A DNA stretch of 64,000 nt from Mesorhizobium atlanticum (GCF_003289965.1 NZ_QMBQ01000001.1:1-64000), one strand, 5' to 3'. Shown: positions 1-8,296, counted from the stretch's first letter. The notes: a model not told the origin generated them from the letters alone. Numbers and translations are program-made.

Positions 1-117
1 GAGTGTGTTTGGGTGGGAGGGGGCGCCTGACAGTGAGTCAAGGCCTGCGAAGAAAGACGCTTGAGGCGGTGAACGCTCTGACAAAGGCTATCGGTCGGCG
101 CTGCCCCTCATTGCCCT

Positions 118-290
118 GCCGGGCATTTCTCCCCGTATAGTGACGGGGAGAAAGAGCCTGTCATCGACGCTTTCGCCAATCACCAACGTCACGGAATTGG
201 CGCCGGCGCTGCGGCCAGTCCTCTTCTCCCCGTTCACGGGGAGAAGGTGCCGGCAGGCGGATGAGGGGCGGCGCCAGCATCCGCGATTGG
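118..290. repeat. Pair of short palindromic intergenic repeats
   Basis: The first 302 bases hold no convincing gene. Two copies of a 'ctccccg...cggggag' hairpin (about 128-152 and 224-246) are followed by GC-rich tails typical of the short repeats scattered through this window. Related hairpins recur near 2.4, 2.6, 3.6, 3.75, 4.25, 10.88 and 44.1 kb. Confidence 0.6.
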
Positions 291-302
291 CGATCCCTCC
301 CT

Positions 303-681
303 TCATTTCTTCCGCTCGATCAGTCGCATGTCGATTTCGGGCTTCACATAGTGAATCAGCCCCGCCTTTTCGGACAGGACCATGATCCCTCGTTCCAGAT
401 ATCCGAATGCTTCCTTGGGATACTCCTCGGAATATTCGTCGGTATCCATGGAGCAGACCACGACGCCTTCGTTTCCTTCCCAGACGACGATCTTGTCGCC
501 AAGTCGGGCAAGGACCCATCGGGGTATTTCATTGGCGCCTACTAAGCGAAGCCCTGCTTGCGATCTCGAGTGCCTCGTCGGCAGATGCCGCTTGATACTC
601 GTCGCCGTCGAGCAGGTAGGAGGTGAACTGAATTTCGTGAGCGGCGCCGCCTTTAGGATCGCGCTGACCGATGCGCGCCAT
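303..681 (-). pseudogene. Frameshifted small hypothetical gene
   Basis: Two open stretches in different frames look like parts of one coding sequence. The upstream part starts at an ATG at 681 (MARIGQRDPKGG...) and stops at 529. The downstream part, in the +1 frame, is open through that stop and runs to a stop at 303; it reads like a real acidic protein (...IPRWVLARLGDKIVVWEG...) but has no ATG, GTG or TTG in a sensible place. A single frameshift around 535-560 would join them into about 125 residues. It lies 20 bases downstream of the PhzF-like gene, probably in the same transcript. I do not recognise the family. It could also be two overlapping genes, or a sequencing error. Confidence 0.4.
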
Positions 682-701
682 CGGCAAGGCCGGAGCTGGG
701 T

Positions 702-1493
702 TTATAGTGATATGTCCGCTTGGCCCTCTAGGTAGAAGACGCAACTGCCTTCTAGTTCCACCCGGTCACCGCAAAGCCGACAGACGACCTCGCCCCCGCG
801 ACGTGAGGCCTGGTAGGCGACAAAAGACGACCTGCCAGATCTCTCAGCCCAGTAAGGCGCCAGCATGCAATGGGCCGCCCCGGTGACGGGGTCCTCCGGT
901 ACCCCTTTGGCGGGCGCAAAGTAGCGACTGACAAAATCATAGCCATCATCGCCGGGCGCGGTGACGATGATGCCAGATCGATCGAGACCGGCGATCGCGA
1001 CAAGGTCCGGCTGCAGATCGCGGACATTTCGGGCATCATCCAGGACGGCAAGATAGTTGAATTGATTGCGATAGACCTCAGTTGGCATGATGCCCAGGGC
1101 TTTCGACACGTCTGGCGGAGAACTGACCTTTTCGGACGGCCTGCTGGGGAAGTCCAGGACATAACCGTCGGCACTGCGAGCTACAGGCAATTCACCGCTG
1201 GCGGTTTGGAAAACCACTCCGCCAAGGTTCGGCGAGAGGCGTTCCATAACGACCGCCGCCGTCGCCAATGTGGCGTGGCCGCACAGCGGCACCTCGACAG
1301 CGGGGGTGAACCAGCGCAGATGATATTGGCCCTCTTCTTGGACGAGGAATGCCGTCTCGGCCAGGTTGTTCTCGGCCGCGACGGCTCGCATGACAGTGTC
1401 GCTCGGAAAGCTTGGCAGCACCACAACCGCGGCCGGATTTCCGGCAAAGCGCCGCTTGGTGAATGCGTCAACCTGATAGATGGGAACGCGCAT
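702..1493 (-). CDS. PhzF-family isomerase
   Basis: 263 residues, the usual length for the PhzF (phenazine biosynthesis-like / diaminopimelate epimerase-fold) family. Visible marks are the N-terminal VDAFT...FAGNPAAVV segment, ENNLAETAF with the presumed catalytic Glu at about residue 46, CGHATLA at 71-77, and PEDPVTGAAHC in the second half. These two-domain cytosolic enzymes catalyse proton-shift isomerisations on small hydrophobic acids. A phenazine role is not implied, because no other phenazine genes are present. Start chosen at the ATG giving the canonical MRVPIYQVDAF start. Fully intact; the true substrate is unknown. Confidence 0.88.
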   Translation of the reverse strand: MRVPIYQVDAFTKRRFAGNPAAVVVLPSFPSDTVMRAVAAENNLAETAFLVQEEGQYHLRWFTPAVEVPLCGHATLATAAVVMERLSPNLGGVVFQTASGELPVARSADGYVLDFPSRPSEKVSSPPDVSKALGIMPTEVYRNQFNYLAVLDDARNVRDLQPDLVAIAGLDRSGIIVTAPGDDGYDFVSRYFAPAKGVPEDPVTGAAHCMLAPYWAERSGRSSFVAYQASRRGGEVVCRLCGDRVELEGSCVFYLEGQADISL

Positions 1494-1795
1494 GCTACCA
1501 ACCTCCAGCCGGCTCAGTCGTCAGCCGCTTGCTTGATGCTTTCAACATCCGGTTTCGAACCGGCAGCCGGCCGGCGAGAGCAGGCTGTCGGCGTCCGTTC
1601 GCGCGCATTAAGACTCTTCAGCTGCGCTGCGGGTCTGCCCCAACCGGCCCAAGCTGGGAGTGTAATGCAAAATAAGGACGGATAACAGGAACGCGCCCGC
1701 GGCTGTCCTGATTTGCACCGCCGTGCCATAGCTGTTGCCGAAGCTATCTCCTAACCAACGAAGACTCGTGCTTTGACGGTCGCCTCAACCAAAAC
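1494..1795. other. Intergenic region without a clear gene
   Basis: About 300 bases separate the PhzF gene from the phage-like block. A minus-strand open frame (1514-1729) ends in a plausible hydrophilic tail but its upstream part is unlike a protein. No hairpin terminator with a T-run was seen. Confidence 0.4.
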
Positions 1796-2392
1796 TCACC
1801 CCGCCTTCCTCCCCATCATCCCATAGTGCACCGCCAGCAAATCCAGCCCCACCTTCAGCAGCTTCACCACCACATCCCTTCCCTCGCCGCTCCGCTCGGC
1901 GATGGCCTTCACCGACTGGCCTTCGAGGCAGGTCTTGCGCACCACCTCCGCCACATCCCAATGGGCGAGCGCGGCGGCTGCATGGGCATGGGCGCGGCCG
2001 GCTGAGAGGACGCGGTCGGGGACGCCGCCGCCCATGCGGCTGGCGTCGACGCGTTCGCTCCAGGATTGCGGCTGCAGGCCGTGGCGGGCGGCGCGCTCGA
2101 AATCGTCGCGAAAACGCTGGCCGGCCTCGCGCTGCTGGCGGGTGAGCGAGGTGATGCCCACCAGCGGATCGACATTGCGCAGGCGCACGATGCCGCCGGT
2201 GGAGGTGTAGCCGCCGTTCGACACTTCGTAGACGCGCCGCGCCTCGGCCGTGCCGGCGGTCAGCCGCTGGCGGCCGAAGGCGTCCTGCTTCAACGCGAAG
2301 TCGTGGCCGACCTCGCGGCGGATGCGCACCTGCTCGGCCTCGCCCTTGGGGAGTTTTGGCGGTTGGGGTTTTTTCGAGGATTTGCGGGGCAT
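1796..2392 (-). CDS. DUF6456-like helix-turn-helix protein
   Basis: 198 residues. A basic N-terminus (MPRKSSKKPQ) is followed by a region with LTRQQREAGQRFRDDFERAA (about 83-102) that resembles DUF6456 proteins of rhizobia. The C-terminal third has a helix-turn-helix-like segment, GQSVKAIAERSGEGRDVVVKLLKVGLDLLA. It is the last of six leftward genes that begin at a Cro-like gene. At that position in a phage early operon a late regulator could be expected, but that is inference. The family match is from memory of the motif only. Confidence 0.5.
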   Translation of the reverse strand: MPRKSSKKPQPPKLPKGEAEQVRIRREVGHDFALKQDAFGRQRLTAGTAEARRVYEVSNGGYTSTGGIVRLRNVDPLVGITSLTRQQREAGQRFRDDFERAARHGLQPQSWSERVDASRMGGGVPDRVLSAGRAHAHAAAALAHWDVAEVVRKTCLEGQSVKAIAERSGEGRDVVVKLLKVGLDLLAVHYGMMGRKAG

Positions 2393-2435
2393 GGGCGGGT
2401 CCTTGGGTTGTGGGTGAGTGTTGCAGAACTTGGGT

Positions 2436-2668
2436 TCCTCGCCCCCACCAACGGTGGGGGAGAGGTGGCCGCGAAGCGGACGGAGAGGGGGACGCCCTCC
2501 GCGAAGCCAATGGCGTGGAAGGTTGAGCTCGTTGCGGCTTCGCTCGTGATGCGAGGAGCCAGGTTCTCAGCCGGCTTTGATTTCGCGAAGGGCGCTCCCC
2601 TCTCCGTCGCGGCTTCGCCGCGCCACCTCTCCCCCGCGCAGCGGGGGCGAGGAACTGGCGCCTGGCTG
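2436..2668. repeat. Two inverted copies of a palindromic repeat
   Basis: A 'cccccaccaacggtgggggagaggtggccgc' type element near 2447-2500 and an inverted counterpart near 2604-2665 ('cctctcccccgcgcagcggggg') flank about 100 bases. The right copy runs into the 3' end of the next leftward gene and supplies its last 30 or so codons. Confidence 0.55.
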
Positions 2669-2944
2669 GACGCCCCGCTTCGCCGTCAGCTCCCTCATCA
2701 GGCGCCGCTCCCGCACCTCGATCGAAAGCTGCGCGCTCGACGGGCAGAACTGGGCGTTGTCGACCTTGGCCTCGCCGCGGATGAAGCGCCGGATCGCGGC
2801 CTCGACATCCTCGAGCTCGGCATCCTGCACGGCGGCCAGATACCCGCGCAGCTGCATCTCGGCGTCAGCCAGCGCGGATTGCGGGAAGCAGGAAAACATC
2901 GCGGCCAGCGCCTTCGCCGCCTGCTGCAATTCGGCTGCGGTCAT
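2567..2944 (-). CDS. Hypothetical phage-type protein with repeat-derived tail
   Basis: 125 residues from the ATG at 2944, which has an ideal ribosome site (GAGGAG five bases upstream). The first 90 residues (MTAAELQQAAKALAAMF...IRRFIRGEAKVDNAQFCPSS) are helical and resemble small proteins beside phage replication genes. The last 30 or so residues (SSSPPLRGGEVARRSRDGEG) are a translation of the palindromic repeat, so the original stop has probably been replaced. It overlaps the upstream gene by 80 bases, with the start inside it, suggesting translational coupling. Function unknown. Confidence 0.55.
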   Translation of the reverse strand: MTAAELQQAAKALAAMFSCFPQSALADAEMQLRGYLAAVQDAELEDVEAAIRRFIRGEAKVDNAQFCPSSAQLSIEVRERRLMRELTAKRGVQPGASSSPPLRGGEVARRSRDGEGSALREIKAG

Positions 2945-3545
2945 TGATCTCCTCGATGATTGCGTTGGCGGCATCGACATGGGTCCTGCGCCGCTGCCAT
3001 TTCTTTTCGGGCGGTTGCCCTGGAGGCGCTTTTCCATTCCTGTCCCGCGAAGCGGAAAACGCCGGGGCGTTTTCTCTCGATGGATCGATGGCTTGTGGAC
3101 TCTGGGAGTCTGGACTCTGGGTTTTATCCCCCGCCTTATCCCCGGCCCTTGCCCGCCGCTTATCCGAGGGCGGAAAAGCCCTTTCCTTCGAAAGGCTTGG
3201 GTTGCCGCCCTTCAAGCCGTTCTTGCGCGCGAGCCGAGCCTTGCGGGCGTCGGCGATCATGCGCCTGGAATAGATGCGGCCGTGGCGGTCGCGCGAGAAG
3301 ACGCGGTTCTGCTCGAGCTCGCCAAGCAGCGCGCCAAGCTCCATCTCCGCGCAGCCGGCAAGGCGGGCAAGGGCGGTCTCGTCCAGCCCCTTGCCGGCGA
3401 TCGCGACATAGCCGACCGGCTCATGCGCGGCGGCAATGCACAGCATGCGCATCCACAGGCCTTGCGCCGCGAGAGAGCAGAGCCTGAGGTTCGGATCGGA
3501 CTCCCAGTCCGACCAGAAGAATTTCGACCAGATCGTGCCGCTCAT
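2865..3545 (-). CDS. Phage replication-like protein
   Basis: 226 residues. The N-terminal 90 residues (MSGTIWSKFFWSDWESDPNLRLCSLAAQGLWMRML...) resemble the winged-helix N-domains of phage and plasmid replication-initiation proteins. A low-complexity, charged linker follows (about 110-190: ARKARLARKNGLKGG, then many S, P, D, R). There is no catalytic motif. It lies between a GcrA-family gene upstream and the small protein at 2567-2944, consistent with a phage early-gene order. The last 27 residues overlap the next gene in another frame. A DNA-binding role is inferred from family resemblance only. Confidence 0.5.
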   Translation of the reverse strand: MSGTIWSKFFWSDWESDPNLRLCSLAAQGLWMRMLCIAAAHEPVGYVAIAGKGLDETALARLAGCAEMELGALLGELEQNRVFSRDRHGRIYSRRMIADARKARLARKNGLKGGNPSLSKERAFPPSDKRRARAGDKAGDKTQSPDSQSPQAIDPSRENAPAFSASRDRNGKAPPGQPPEKKWQRRRTHVDAANAIIEEINDRSRIAAGGEGAGRDVFLLPAIRAG

Positions 3546-3587
3546 GGGGTGGGCTCGGTCAGGAGCAAGCGGCGGCAGCGGCGGGTA

Positions 3588-3787
3588 GCTGATCTCCTCC
3601 CTTGCGGGGGAGATGGCCGGCAGGCCAGAGGGGGGCGCTGTCCCGCCAGCATATCAGCGTTTGGAACCCTTACCGGGCCACAACAGACCATAGCGAAAGG
3701 CAGTTCTGAGACGTCGCATTCCTTCACACCCCCCTCTGTCCGGCCGGACATCTCCCCCGCAAGGGAGGAGATTGGCAGCTCCGACGC
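3588..3787. repeat. Two inverted copies of the palindromic repeat
   Basis: Left copy about 3590-3655 (ctcctcccttgcgggggagatggccggcagg...) and right copy about 3735-3785 (its inverse, ending ctcccttgcggg on the other strand). They flank about 80 bases and fill the gap between the replication-like gene and the GcrA-family gene. No gene is visible between them. Confidence 0.6.
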
Positions 3788-3810
3788 CTCGCCCATCATT
3801 GTTTCCCCAA

Positions 3811-4629
3811 TCACCTTCCCCTCCCGCGGTGGCCGTGGAACCTGGCGTGATGGTGCGCGCAGTAGCTGCGCGTGGCCGACGTCGGCAGGCCGCAGCACAG
3901 CATGTCCGGCCCCGGGCGCGCGCCCAGCGGATCGGCTTCGGCATCCTCGCGCAACGCGAGATCGAGCGGGGCGCGGCAGCGGCCGAACAGGCAGTCGAGG
4001 AAGCGCATCGCCGCCACATGCGGCTGGCGGCCGGGGTTTACCGGCGGCGGCGGCGCCGGGAGCTTGTAGCGCTGCGCTTCGGATTTTTCGCGTTCGCCGG
4101 GGGCGAGCCAGGCCGGCGGCAGCGTGCGCGCGGGTTTGCGGGCCTTGGGCTTTTTGGGCTTGGGGGTGCGAGCGGTGATGGCGTCCGGGTTCGAGGAAGC
4201 GCCTACGACTGAAAGGTCGGCGGGACAGCACCCCCCTCTGTCCTGCCGGACATCTCCCCCACTTCCCGGTGTAAGAATGGGGGGGAGATCGGCAGCTTCG
4301 CCGCCGGCGCCTTCCACCAGCTCGGCAAATCTGGAAAGCGCGGCCGGCTCGGAGAGCGCTATCCCTCCAATCACGGTCCTGCCCCGCCTGCCCGGGCGGT
4401 CCGGCCGGGCATGCTTCCTCGGCCTGCCGCCGGCGCGGCCGCCCTTGGGATTGGCGAAGCCGATGGCGCGCAAGCCGGCGTTGCGGTGGACAATGCCGAT
4501 GATGGCATTGCGCGAGACCGGGGCGCCGCGCAGCGCGCTGAAGCGGCCGGCGATGCGCGAGGCCGAAAGCCCCTCCTTCAGCCAGGCTGCGATCTCGTCG
4601 ATTTCCTTTTCAGTGTAGGCGGCTGCCAT
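3811..4629 (-). CDS. GcrA-family regulator, phage-module paralogue
   Basis: 272 residues. The N-terminus (YTEKEIDEIAAWLKEGLSAS...VSRNAIIGIVHRNAGL, 5-55) is the GcrA DNA-binding helix-turn-helix. The C-terminus has the family's Cys/His-containing end (CLFGRCRAPL...CCGL...SYCAHHHARF, about 210-265). Cell-cycle GcrA works with sigma70 at methylated GANTC promoters; paralogues are frequent in alphaproteobacterial prophages. The protein is longer than usual because a palindromic repeat lies in frame in the middle (about residues 108-140, ILTPGSGGDVRQDRGG). Its position between the Cro-like and replication-like genes suggests phage or remnant control rather than housekeeping. Confidence 0.8.
   Translation of the reverse strand: MAAAYTEKEIDEIAAWLKEGLSASRIAGRFSALRGAPVSRNAIIGIVHRNAGLRAIGFANPKGGRAGGRPRKHARPDRPGRRGRTVIGGIALSEPAALSRFAELVEGAGGEAADLPPILTPGSGGDVRQDRGGCCPADLSVVGASSNPDAITARTPKPKKPKARKPARTLPPAWLAPGEREKSEAQRYKLPAPPPPVNPGRQPHVAAMRFLDCLFGRCRAPLDLALREDAEADPLGARPGPDMLCCGLPTSATRSYCAHHHARFHGHRGRGR
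4215..4312. repeat. Palindromic repeat inserted in frame in the gcrA-like gene
   Basis: The segment carries 'ccccctctgtcctgccggacatctccccc' and its inverse 'gggggggagatcggcagc' around a short loop, as in the intergenic copies at 3.6-3.8 kb. It lies wholly inside an open reading frame without breaking it. Confidence 0.7.
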
Positions 4630-4740
4630 CTTCTCATTCCGTCGATTGCTGGGGCGTGGGCATGCGAAAGCGCCGGGCTGGAACCCAAGCGCCTGGGTTC
4701 GGCCGCGAGGCCGTCGGTGCGGTTTGGAAAAGGGTTGGAA

Positions 4741-5055
4741 TCAGGCGGGGCGCGCGGCCCCGTCCAGCTCGCGAAGCCTGGCTTCAGCCGCCGCCCGCGT
4801 CAGGCCCGACACCGCCCTGCCCGACGCGCGGTCGAACAGGATGACGGTGCCGTCCTCGGTGCGGATGCAGCTTGTGCCCGGATTGGGGGCCGGAGCCGGG
4901 GGAGGAACGGCTCCGGCCGTTCCGGTGAACCGGGGTGCGGGCGGTTCGACCGGATCCGGGGCAAGCGCCCCGGAATGCGCCCGGACGGGGGAGGAAGACA
5001 GTCCGGACGATTGGAATTCCAAAGGTGACTTGAATTGGAAGGGCAGCGCGTTCAT
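4741..5055 (-). CDS. Small hypothetical protein in phage-like operon
   Basis: 104 residues from the ATG at 5055, which overlaps the stop of the upstream gene as ATGA, so the two are probably translationally coupled. The N-terminal half is Pro/Ser-rich and looks disordered. The C-terminal 40 residues (SCIRTEDGTVILFDRASGRAVSGLTRAAAEARLRELDG) are more ordered. I do not recognise a family. A longer in-frame start exists at 5115 but would read through the upstream gene. Confidence 0.5.
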   Translation of the reverse strand: MNALPFQFKSPLEFQSSGLSSSPVRAHSGALAPDPVEPPAPRFTGTAGAVPPPAPAPNPGTSCIRTEDGTVILFDRASGRAVSGLTRAAAEARLRELDGAARPA

Positions 5056-5381
5056 GCCGCCTCCCCTTGCATGGCGCCCGCCCGTTGCATGGCGGCGGCG
5101 CGGCCGGCCAGCCATTCGTAGCTGACGCCGGCGATGCCCAGCCGGCGGCTGGCCGCCACCACATGCGGCCAGTGCTGCGGCGCGATGCGGCCGCGCCGGC
5201 GCATCTGGCGCGCCGCCTCGTAGCCGCAGCCGACATCGGCGGCGAAAGCGCCGATGCTGCCCCAGCGATCGATAAGCCCCGAGATGCTCGTGGGCAGCCC
5301 AGAGACGCTCGTGGGCAGGCCCGGGACAGGCTGCGTCGGAATCACGGGTAATGCGGAAATGCTTGCGGGATGCTCATTCAT
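5052..5381 (-). CDS. Cro-like / carph-isopro-type DNA-binding protein
   Basis: 109 residues. After a Pro/Ser-rich start there is a Cro-like helix-turn-helix (LIDRWGSIGAFAADVGCGYEAARQMRRRGRIAPQHWPHVV, about 37-76), the pattern of prophage 'carph-isopro' proteins. It is divergent from the S24 repressor gene, with 80 bases of operator sequence between, the layout of a phage cI/cro switch. An operator lies only 8 bases upstream of its ATG and no ribosome site is visible, so its message may be nearly leaderless. Its own repression by the S24 protein is inferred. Confidence 0.65.
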   Translation of the reverse strand: MNEHPASISALPVIPTQPVPGLPTSVSGLPTSISGLIDRWGSIGAFAADVGCGYEAARQMRRRGRIAPQHWPHVVAASRRLGIAGVSYEWLAGRAAAMQRAGAMQGEAA

Positions 5382-5388
5382 GCGCTAA

Positions 5389-5462
5389 GCGTACGTTATG
5401 TACGAATGACGCGCAAGCGAAATCGTACACTTTGCACGATAAATTTCAGGCATTTTGTACGA
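5389..5462. promoter_or_regulatory. Three operators, CGTAC-N5-GTACG
   Basis: Between the divergent Cro-like and S24 repressor genes are three 17-bp sites: GCGTACGTTATGTACGA (5389-5405), TCGTACACTTTGCACGA (5423-5439), and a half-conserved third ending TTTTGTACGA (about 5446-5462). The last base of the third is the A of the repressor start codon. Centres are 34 and 23 bases apart. Two sites of the same type lie at 13044-13095. Assignment to the S24 repressor is inference from position. Confidence 0.7.
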
Positions 5463-6106
5463 TGATGGATTCCCGGCACAGATTGCAGCAGGCGCGCGCC
5501 CAGGCCGGCTATGCCTCGCCCAGCGATGCCGCGCGGGCGCTGCGCGAGATCAACAAGAACACGTTGATCAGCCATGAGAACGGCAACCGGCCGCTGTCGC
5601 GGAAAGCCGCCGAGAAATACGGCCGGCTGTTCGGCGTCGACCCCGGCTGGCTGCTGTTCAATGGCAGTTTGGGGGGCGATGGCGCCGAAGCGGCGCCGGT
5701 CAATCTCATGCCCTCGCCCGTCACCGTCGACGTGCCGATCGTGTCATGGATCAGCGCCGGCGAGCTCGGCAGCCAGGACAGCGTCGTCAACCTTTCCGAC
5801 TATCCGACGATCCCCACCGCCGACCTCGAGGAAGGCGAATGGATTGCGCTCCGCGTCGACGGTCCTTCGATGAACAAGATCTCGCCGCCGGATTCGATCA
5901 TCTTCGTCAATTTGCGCGACAAGCGGCTGGTGACCAATGGCTGCTATGTGATCTCGGACGAGACCGGACGGGCCACCTACAAGCGCTACCGCCCCAACGA
6001 CAACCCGCCGTTCCAGCCGGCTTCCTACCTGGATATCCCCCCACCGGAGTTGGAGGGCGCGATCACCATCATCGGGCGCGTGAAGCGGTCGATGATCGAT
6101 ATGTGA
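5462..6106 (+). CDS. S24/LexA-type phage repressor
   Basis: 214 residues. An N-terminal XRE helix-turn-helix (RLQQARAQAGYASPSDAARALREIN...ISHENGNRPLSRKAAEKYGRLFGVDPGWLLFN, 7-67) is joined to an S24 peptidase domain. Visible are the Ala-Gly cleavage context WISAGE (96-101), the Ser nucleophile in VDGPSMNK (Ser136) and a candidate catalytic Lys174 in ATYKRY. Such proteins repress early genes and cleave themselves on RecA filaments. The ATG at 5462 (or 5465) overlaps an operator, suggesting autorepression. It is intact, although no structural or integrase phage genes were found in the window. Confidence 0.85.
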   Translation: MMDSRHRLQQARAQAGYASPSDAARALREINKNTLISHENGNRPLSRKAAEKYGRLFGVDPGWLLFNGSLGGDGAEAAPVNLMPSPVTVDVPIVSWISAGELGSQDSVVNLSDYPTIPTADLEEGEWIALRVDGPSMNKISPPDSIIFVNLRDKRLVTNGCYVISDETGRATYKRYRPNDNPPFQPASYLDIPPPELEGAITIIGRVKRSMIDM

Positions 6107-6314
6107 GAGTGGATCCCTCGATGGAGCCACTTCGGCGGCCACTACAATTTATGCTTGCATTTTAGAACAAAAGCAGAACTATATAGGAATTGCAGCCGCG
6201 GTCGCGGCAACTCCGGGGGGAGGATCAAACCATGTCTCGCCGCACCGGCGCGGTGTCGCGCATATTCGTTGCCGTGCTCTCGAAGCCTCGCAGGCGCTCT
6301 CGGCCCAGCTTGCC

Positions 6315-6701
6315 ATGCTGAACCACCTGATTACGCGACAAACGCCAGCCACCTGCGACAACTACCTGCGCAGCGGGCCAGACGCCGTCAGCGCGCCTGA
6401 TGGTGAATTTCTGGCGCATCTGGACAAGATGGGCGCGACGCTGTTTCGCGCTTTTGGCGCCGCCAAAAGAAGCGGTCTGCCGGCCGCCGAACCCGAGGAT
6501 CAGGACTGGTCGCTCCTCGCCGACGCCTTCACCGAAGGCGGTGGAACGCCGGCTGAGATGGAGGCCATAGCGAACGCCAATCGGAATTTCGCGGGCCTGT
6601 GCCCCGCAACGGCGAAATTGTTTGCAGCGGCCCTTTCCCTGCAGGGCGAAGCTGGACGACATGTCAAAACTGCCCTGCTCTATGCCATTGTGAAGAATTA
6701 G
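6315..6701 (+). CDS. Hypothetical protein, start uncertain
   Basis: 128 residues from the first ATG (MLNHLITRQTPATCDNYLRSGPDAVSAPDGEFLAHLDKMGATLF...). Coding-like sequence continues upstream of this ATG (…LEASQALSAQLA) without a start codon. A good ribosome site and ATG (GGGGAGG, ATG at 6232) exist in another frame, MSRRTGAVSRIF, so the real start may be at 6232 with a frameshift near 6260-6290. No family recognised and no membrane segment. It follows the repressor gene by 200 bases in the same direction. Confidence 0.45.
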   Translation: MLNHLITRQTPATCDNYLRSGPDAVSAPDGEFLAHLDKMGATLFRAFGAAKRSGLPAAEPEDQDWSLLADAFTEGGGTPAEMEAIANANRNFAGLCPATAKLFAAALSLQGEAGRHVKTALLYAIVKN

Positions 6702-6836
6702 GCGCGCCGCAGCGATGCCCGGACATTACAGTCCGTACAAAGAACAAAAAAGGAACTTTTCCGGCTTGTACTTGTTTTGAAAATCCCATTAGATCACGGG
6801 GGCGTGAGATTGGGGTCCGGTCCACCGGAGGGGGTC

Positions 6837-7709
6837 ATGAACAAATCGGTCAGGAAGAACCTGATTTTCGTTGCGGTGGCGTATGCCTGCCTGCTGGCGC
6901 AGCCAGCGAGCGTGCATGCCGAGGACGCGAACTATCATCCGCAGGATTTTACCCAGCCTCTAAGCGCCGCCAGGGGCACGATCGCGCCGGCCGGCAGCGG
7001 CGCCTTCTACCTGAAGCCGGAGGACCGTTGCGACCTGGTGGTGAAGGAGTTCGGCTGGGACCGCGGCGAGTGCGGCTCGATCGATCAGCTGATCTTCGGC
7101 TTCACGCCGGAGATCGACAACCTGACCGTCGAGAAACCGGTTTCGGACGGCTATGTCAGCCTCGCCGACTGGGACAGCGGCGACCGCAGCGAGGAAATCG
7201 GCTCGATCGAGGAGAGCTTCAAGGATTCGGTCAAGGCGCAGTCACAGCGACTTGGGCAGGACATCCGCTTCGACGGCTGGCTCGTCTATCCGCAGATCGA
7301 TAAGGGCAAGAACATCCTCTACTACGCCAACATCCTGAACTGGAGCGGCGACCGGACCATCAACATCTCGGTCTCGATCTTCGACCGGCAGGGCTATGTC
7401 CCGATCAAGATCGTGCCGGTGAACGGCAACATCACGGGCGACGACGTGCAGAAGATCGTCGCGGCCTCGGCGGCCGCCTACAAGCCCCAGGCCGGCTCGT
7501 CCTATTTCGAATTCTCAAGCGGCGACAAGGTGGCCGGCTATGGCGCGCTGGGCGTGCTGGCGACGATGCTCGGCGTCAAATATGGCGGGGCCGCCAGCGC
7601 CGGGGTGATCGCGCTCGCCCTGGTCGTGCTGAAGAAAGGCGCCTTCATCCTGCTGCTGCCGCTGGTGTGGCTGAGAAGGCTGTTCAGCAGGAAAAAGGCC
7701 GATAGCTGA
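6837..7709 (+). CDS. DUF2167 membrane protein
   Basis: 290 residues from the ATG at 6837 (ribosome site GGAGGGGG). It has a signal peptide (NLIFVAVAYACLLAQPASVHAED, cleavage near residue 23), then a periplasmic domain of the DUF2167 type (FYLKPEDRCDLVVKEFGWD...GWLVYPQIDKGKNILYYA). C-terminal hydrophobic segments (about 230-283, GVLATMLGVKYGGAASAGVIALALVVLKKG, ILLLPLVWL) end in basic RRLFSRKK. The function of the family is not established. A GGAAC-N16-TGTT element at 6752-6776 is a weak EcfG-promoter candidate. Confidence 0.7.
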   Translation: MNKSVRKNLIFVAVAYACLLAQPASVHAEDANYHPQDFTQPLSAARGTIAPAGSGAFYLKPEDRCDLVVKEFGWDRGECGSIDQLIFGFTPEIDNLTVEKPVSDGYVSLADWDSGDRSEEIGSIEESFKDSVKAQSQRLGQDIRFDGWLVYPQIDKGKNILYYANILNWSGDRTINISVSIFDRQGYVPIKIVPVNGNITGDDVQKIVAASAAAYKPQAGSSYFEFSSGDKVAGYGALGVLATMLGVKYGGAASAGVIALALVVLKKGAFILLLPLVWLRRLFSRKKADS

Positions 7710-8296
7710 TTTGGGAACAGGAAGGTCTCCAAATCGCAGCTGAATTCGTGCGAATGTCTCGGGCTTTCGTTCGATTGAACGCTTCACATATATTAGCAAC
7801 TGCGCATAAATGGTCTTAGCCGACAGCGACGTGTCCCTTACGAAGCTGTCGGTTAGGCTCGGCGCCTACCGTTCGCACCCCAACAGCGATGGCGCCGGGC
7901 CGCCGCCATTCATTTTCCCAAGAAGAAGCCCGCTGCGCGAGATGTCGGCAGCGGGCCAGAGAGCGCCGGTTGACTGGCAACCCGGCTACAGCGTTTCACG
8001 GTTTCACGGAAACGGCGAACCGCTCTAACTCTTTGTTTTGGCGCAATTTCCCGACGGAAAACCGCTCACACTTCTCCTGGAATTGCTCTAAAGCGCGTCG
8101 CGATCCTTCGGATTCGCTCCATGCGCTTTAGGTCTTTGATTTACGCATGTCTTTATCCCGAAACCGGGTCCCACTTTAGGGAGACATGCCTTAGCGCCGA
8201 CCGGCGAGGACTTCATCACCCGATTGCATGACGGTAGCGCCGCCGGTCGAACCTGTCGGGCCGCCGGCGCCCAGGCTCTCGGCCGACAGCCCTTCC
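7710..8296. repeat. 587-base gene-free stretch made of repeat elements
   Basis: From about 7985 to 8200 three elements found elsewhere in the window are joined. The first resembles the sequence at 44.95 kb (gcgtttcacggtttcacggaaacggcgaaccgctct, then an inverse of the 'caattccaggaaaag' unit). Next is a 40-base palindrome (aaagcgcgtcgcgatccttc...gcgcttta, 8092-8131). Last is the 'catgtctttatcccgaaaccgg' unit (8146-8190). No gene is supported. Confidence 0.65.

Noticed and set aside
1514..1729. Minus-strand open frame upstream of the PhzF-like gene
   Set aside because: The C-terminal 20 residues look plausible but the rest is Arg/Cys-rich noise and there is no family match.
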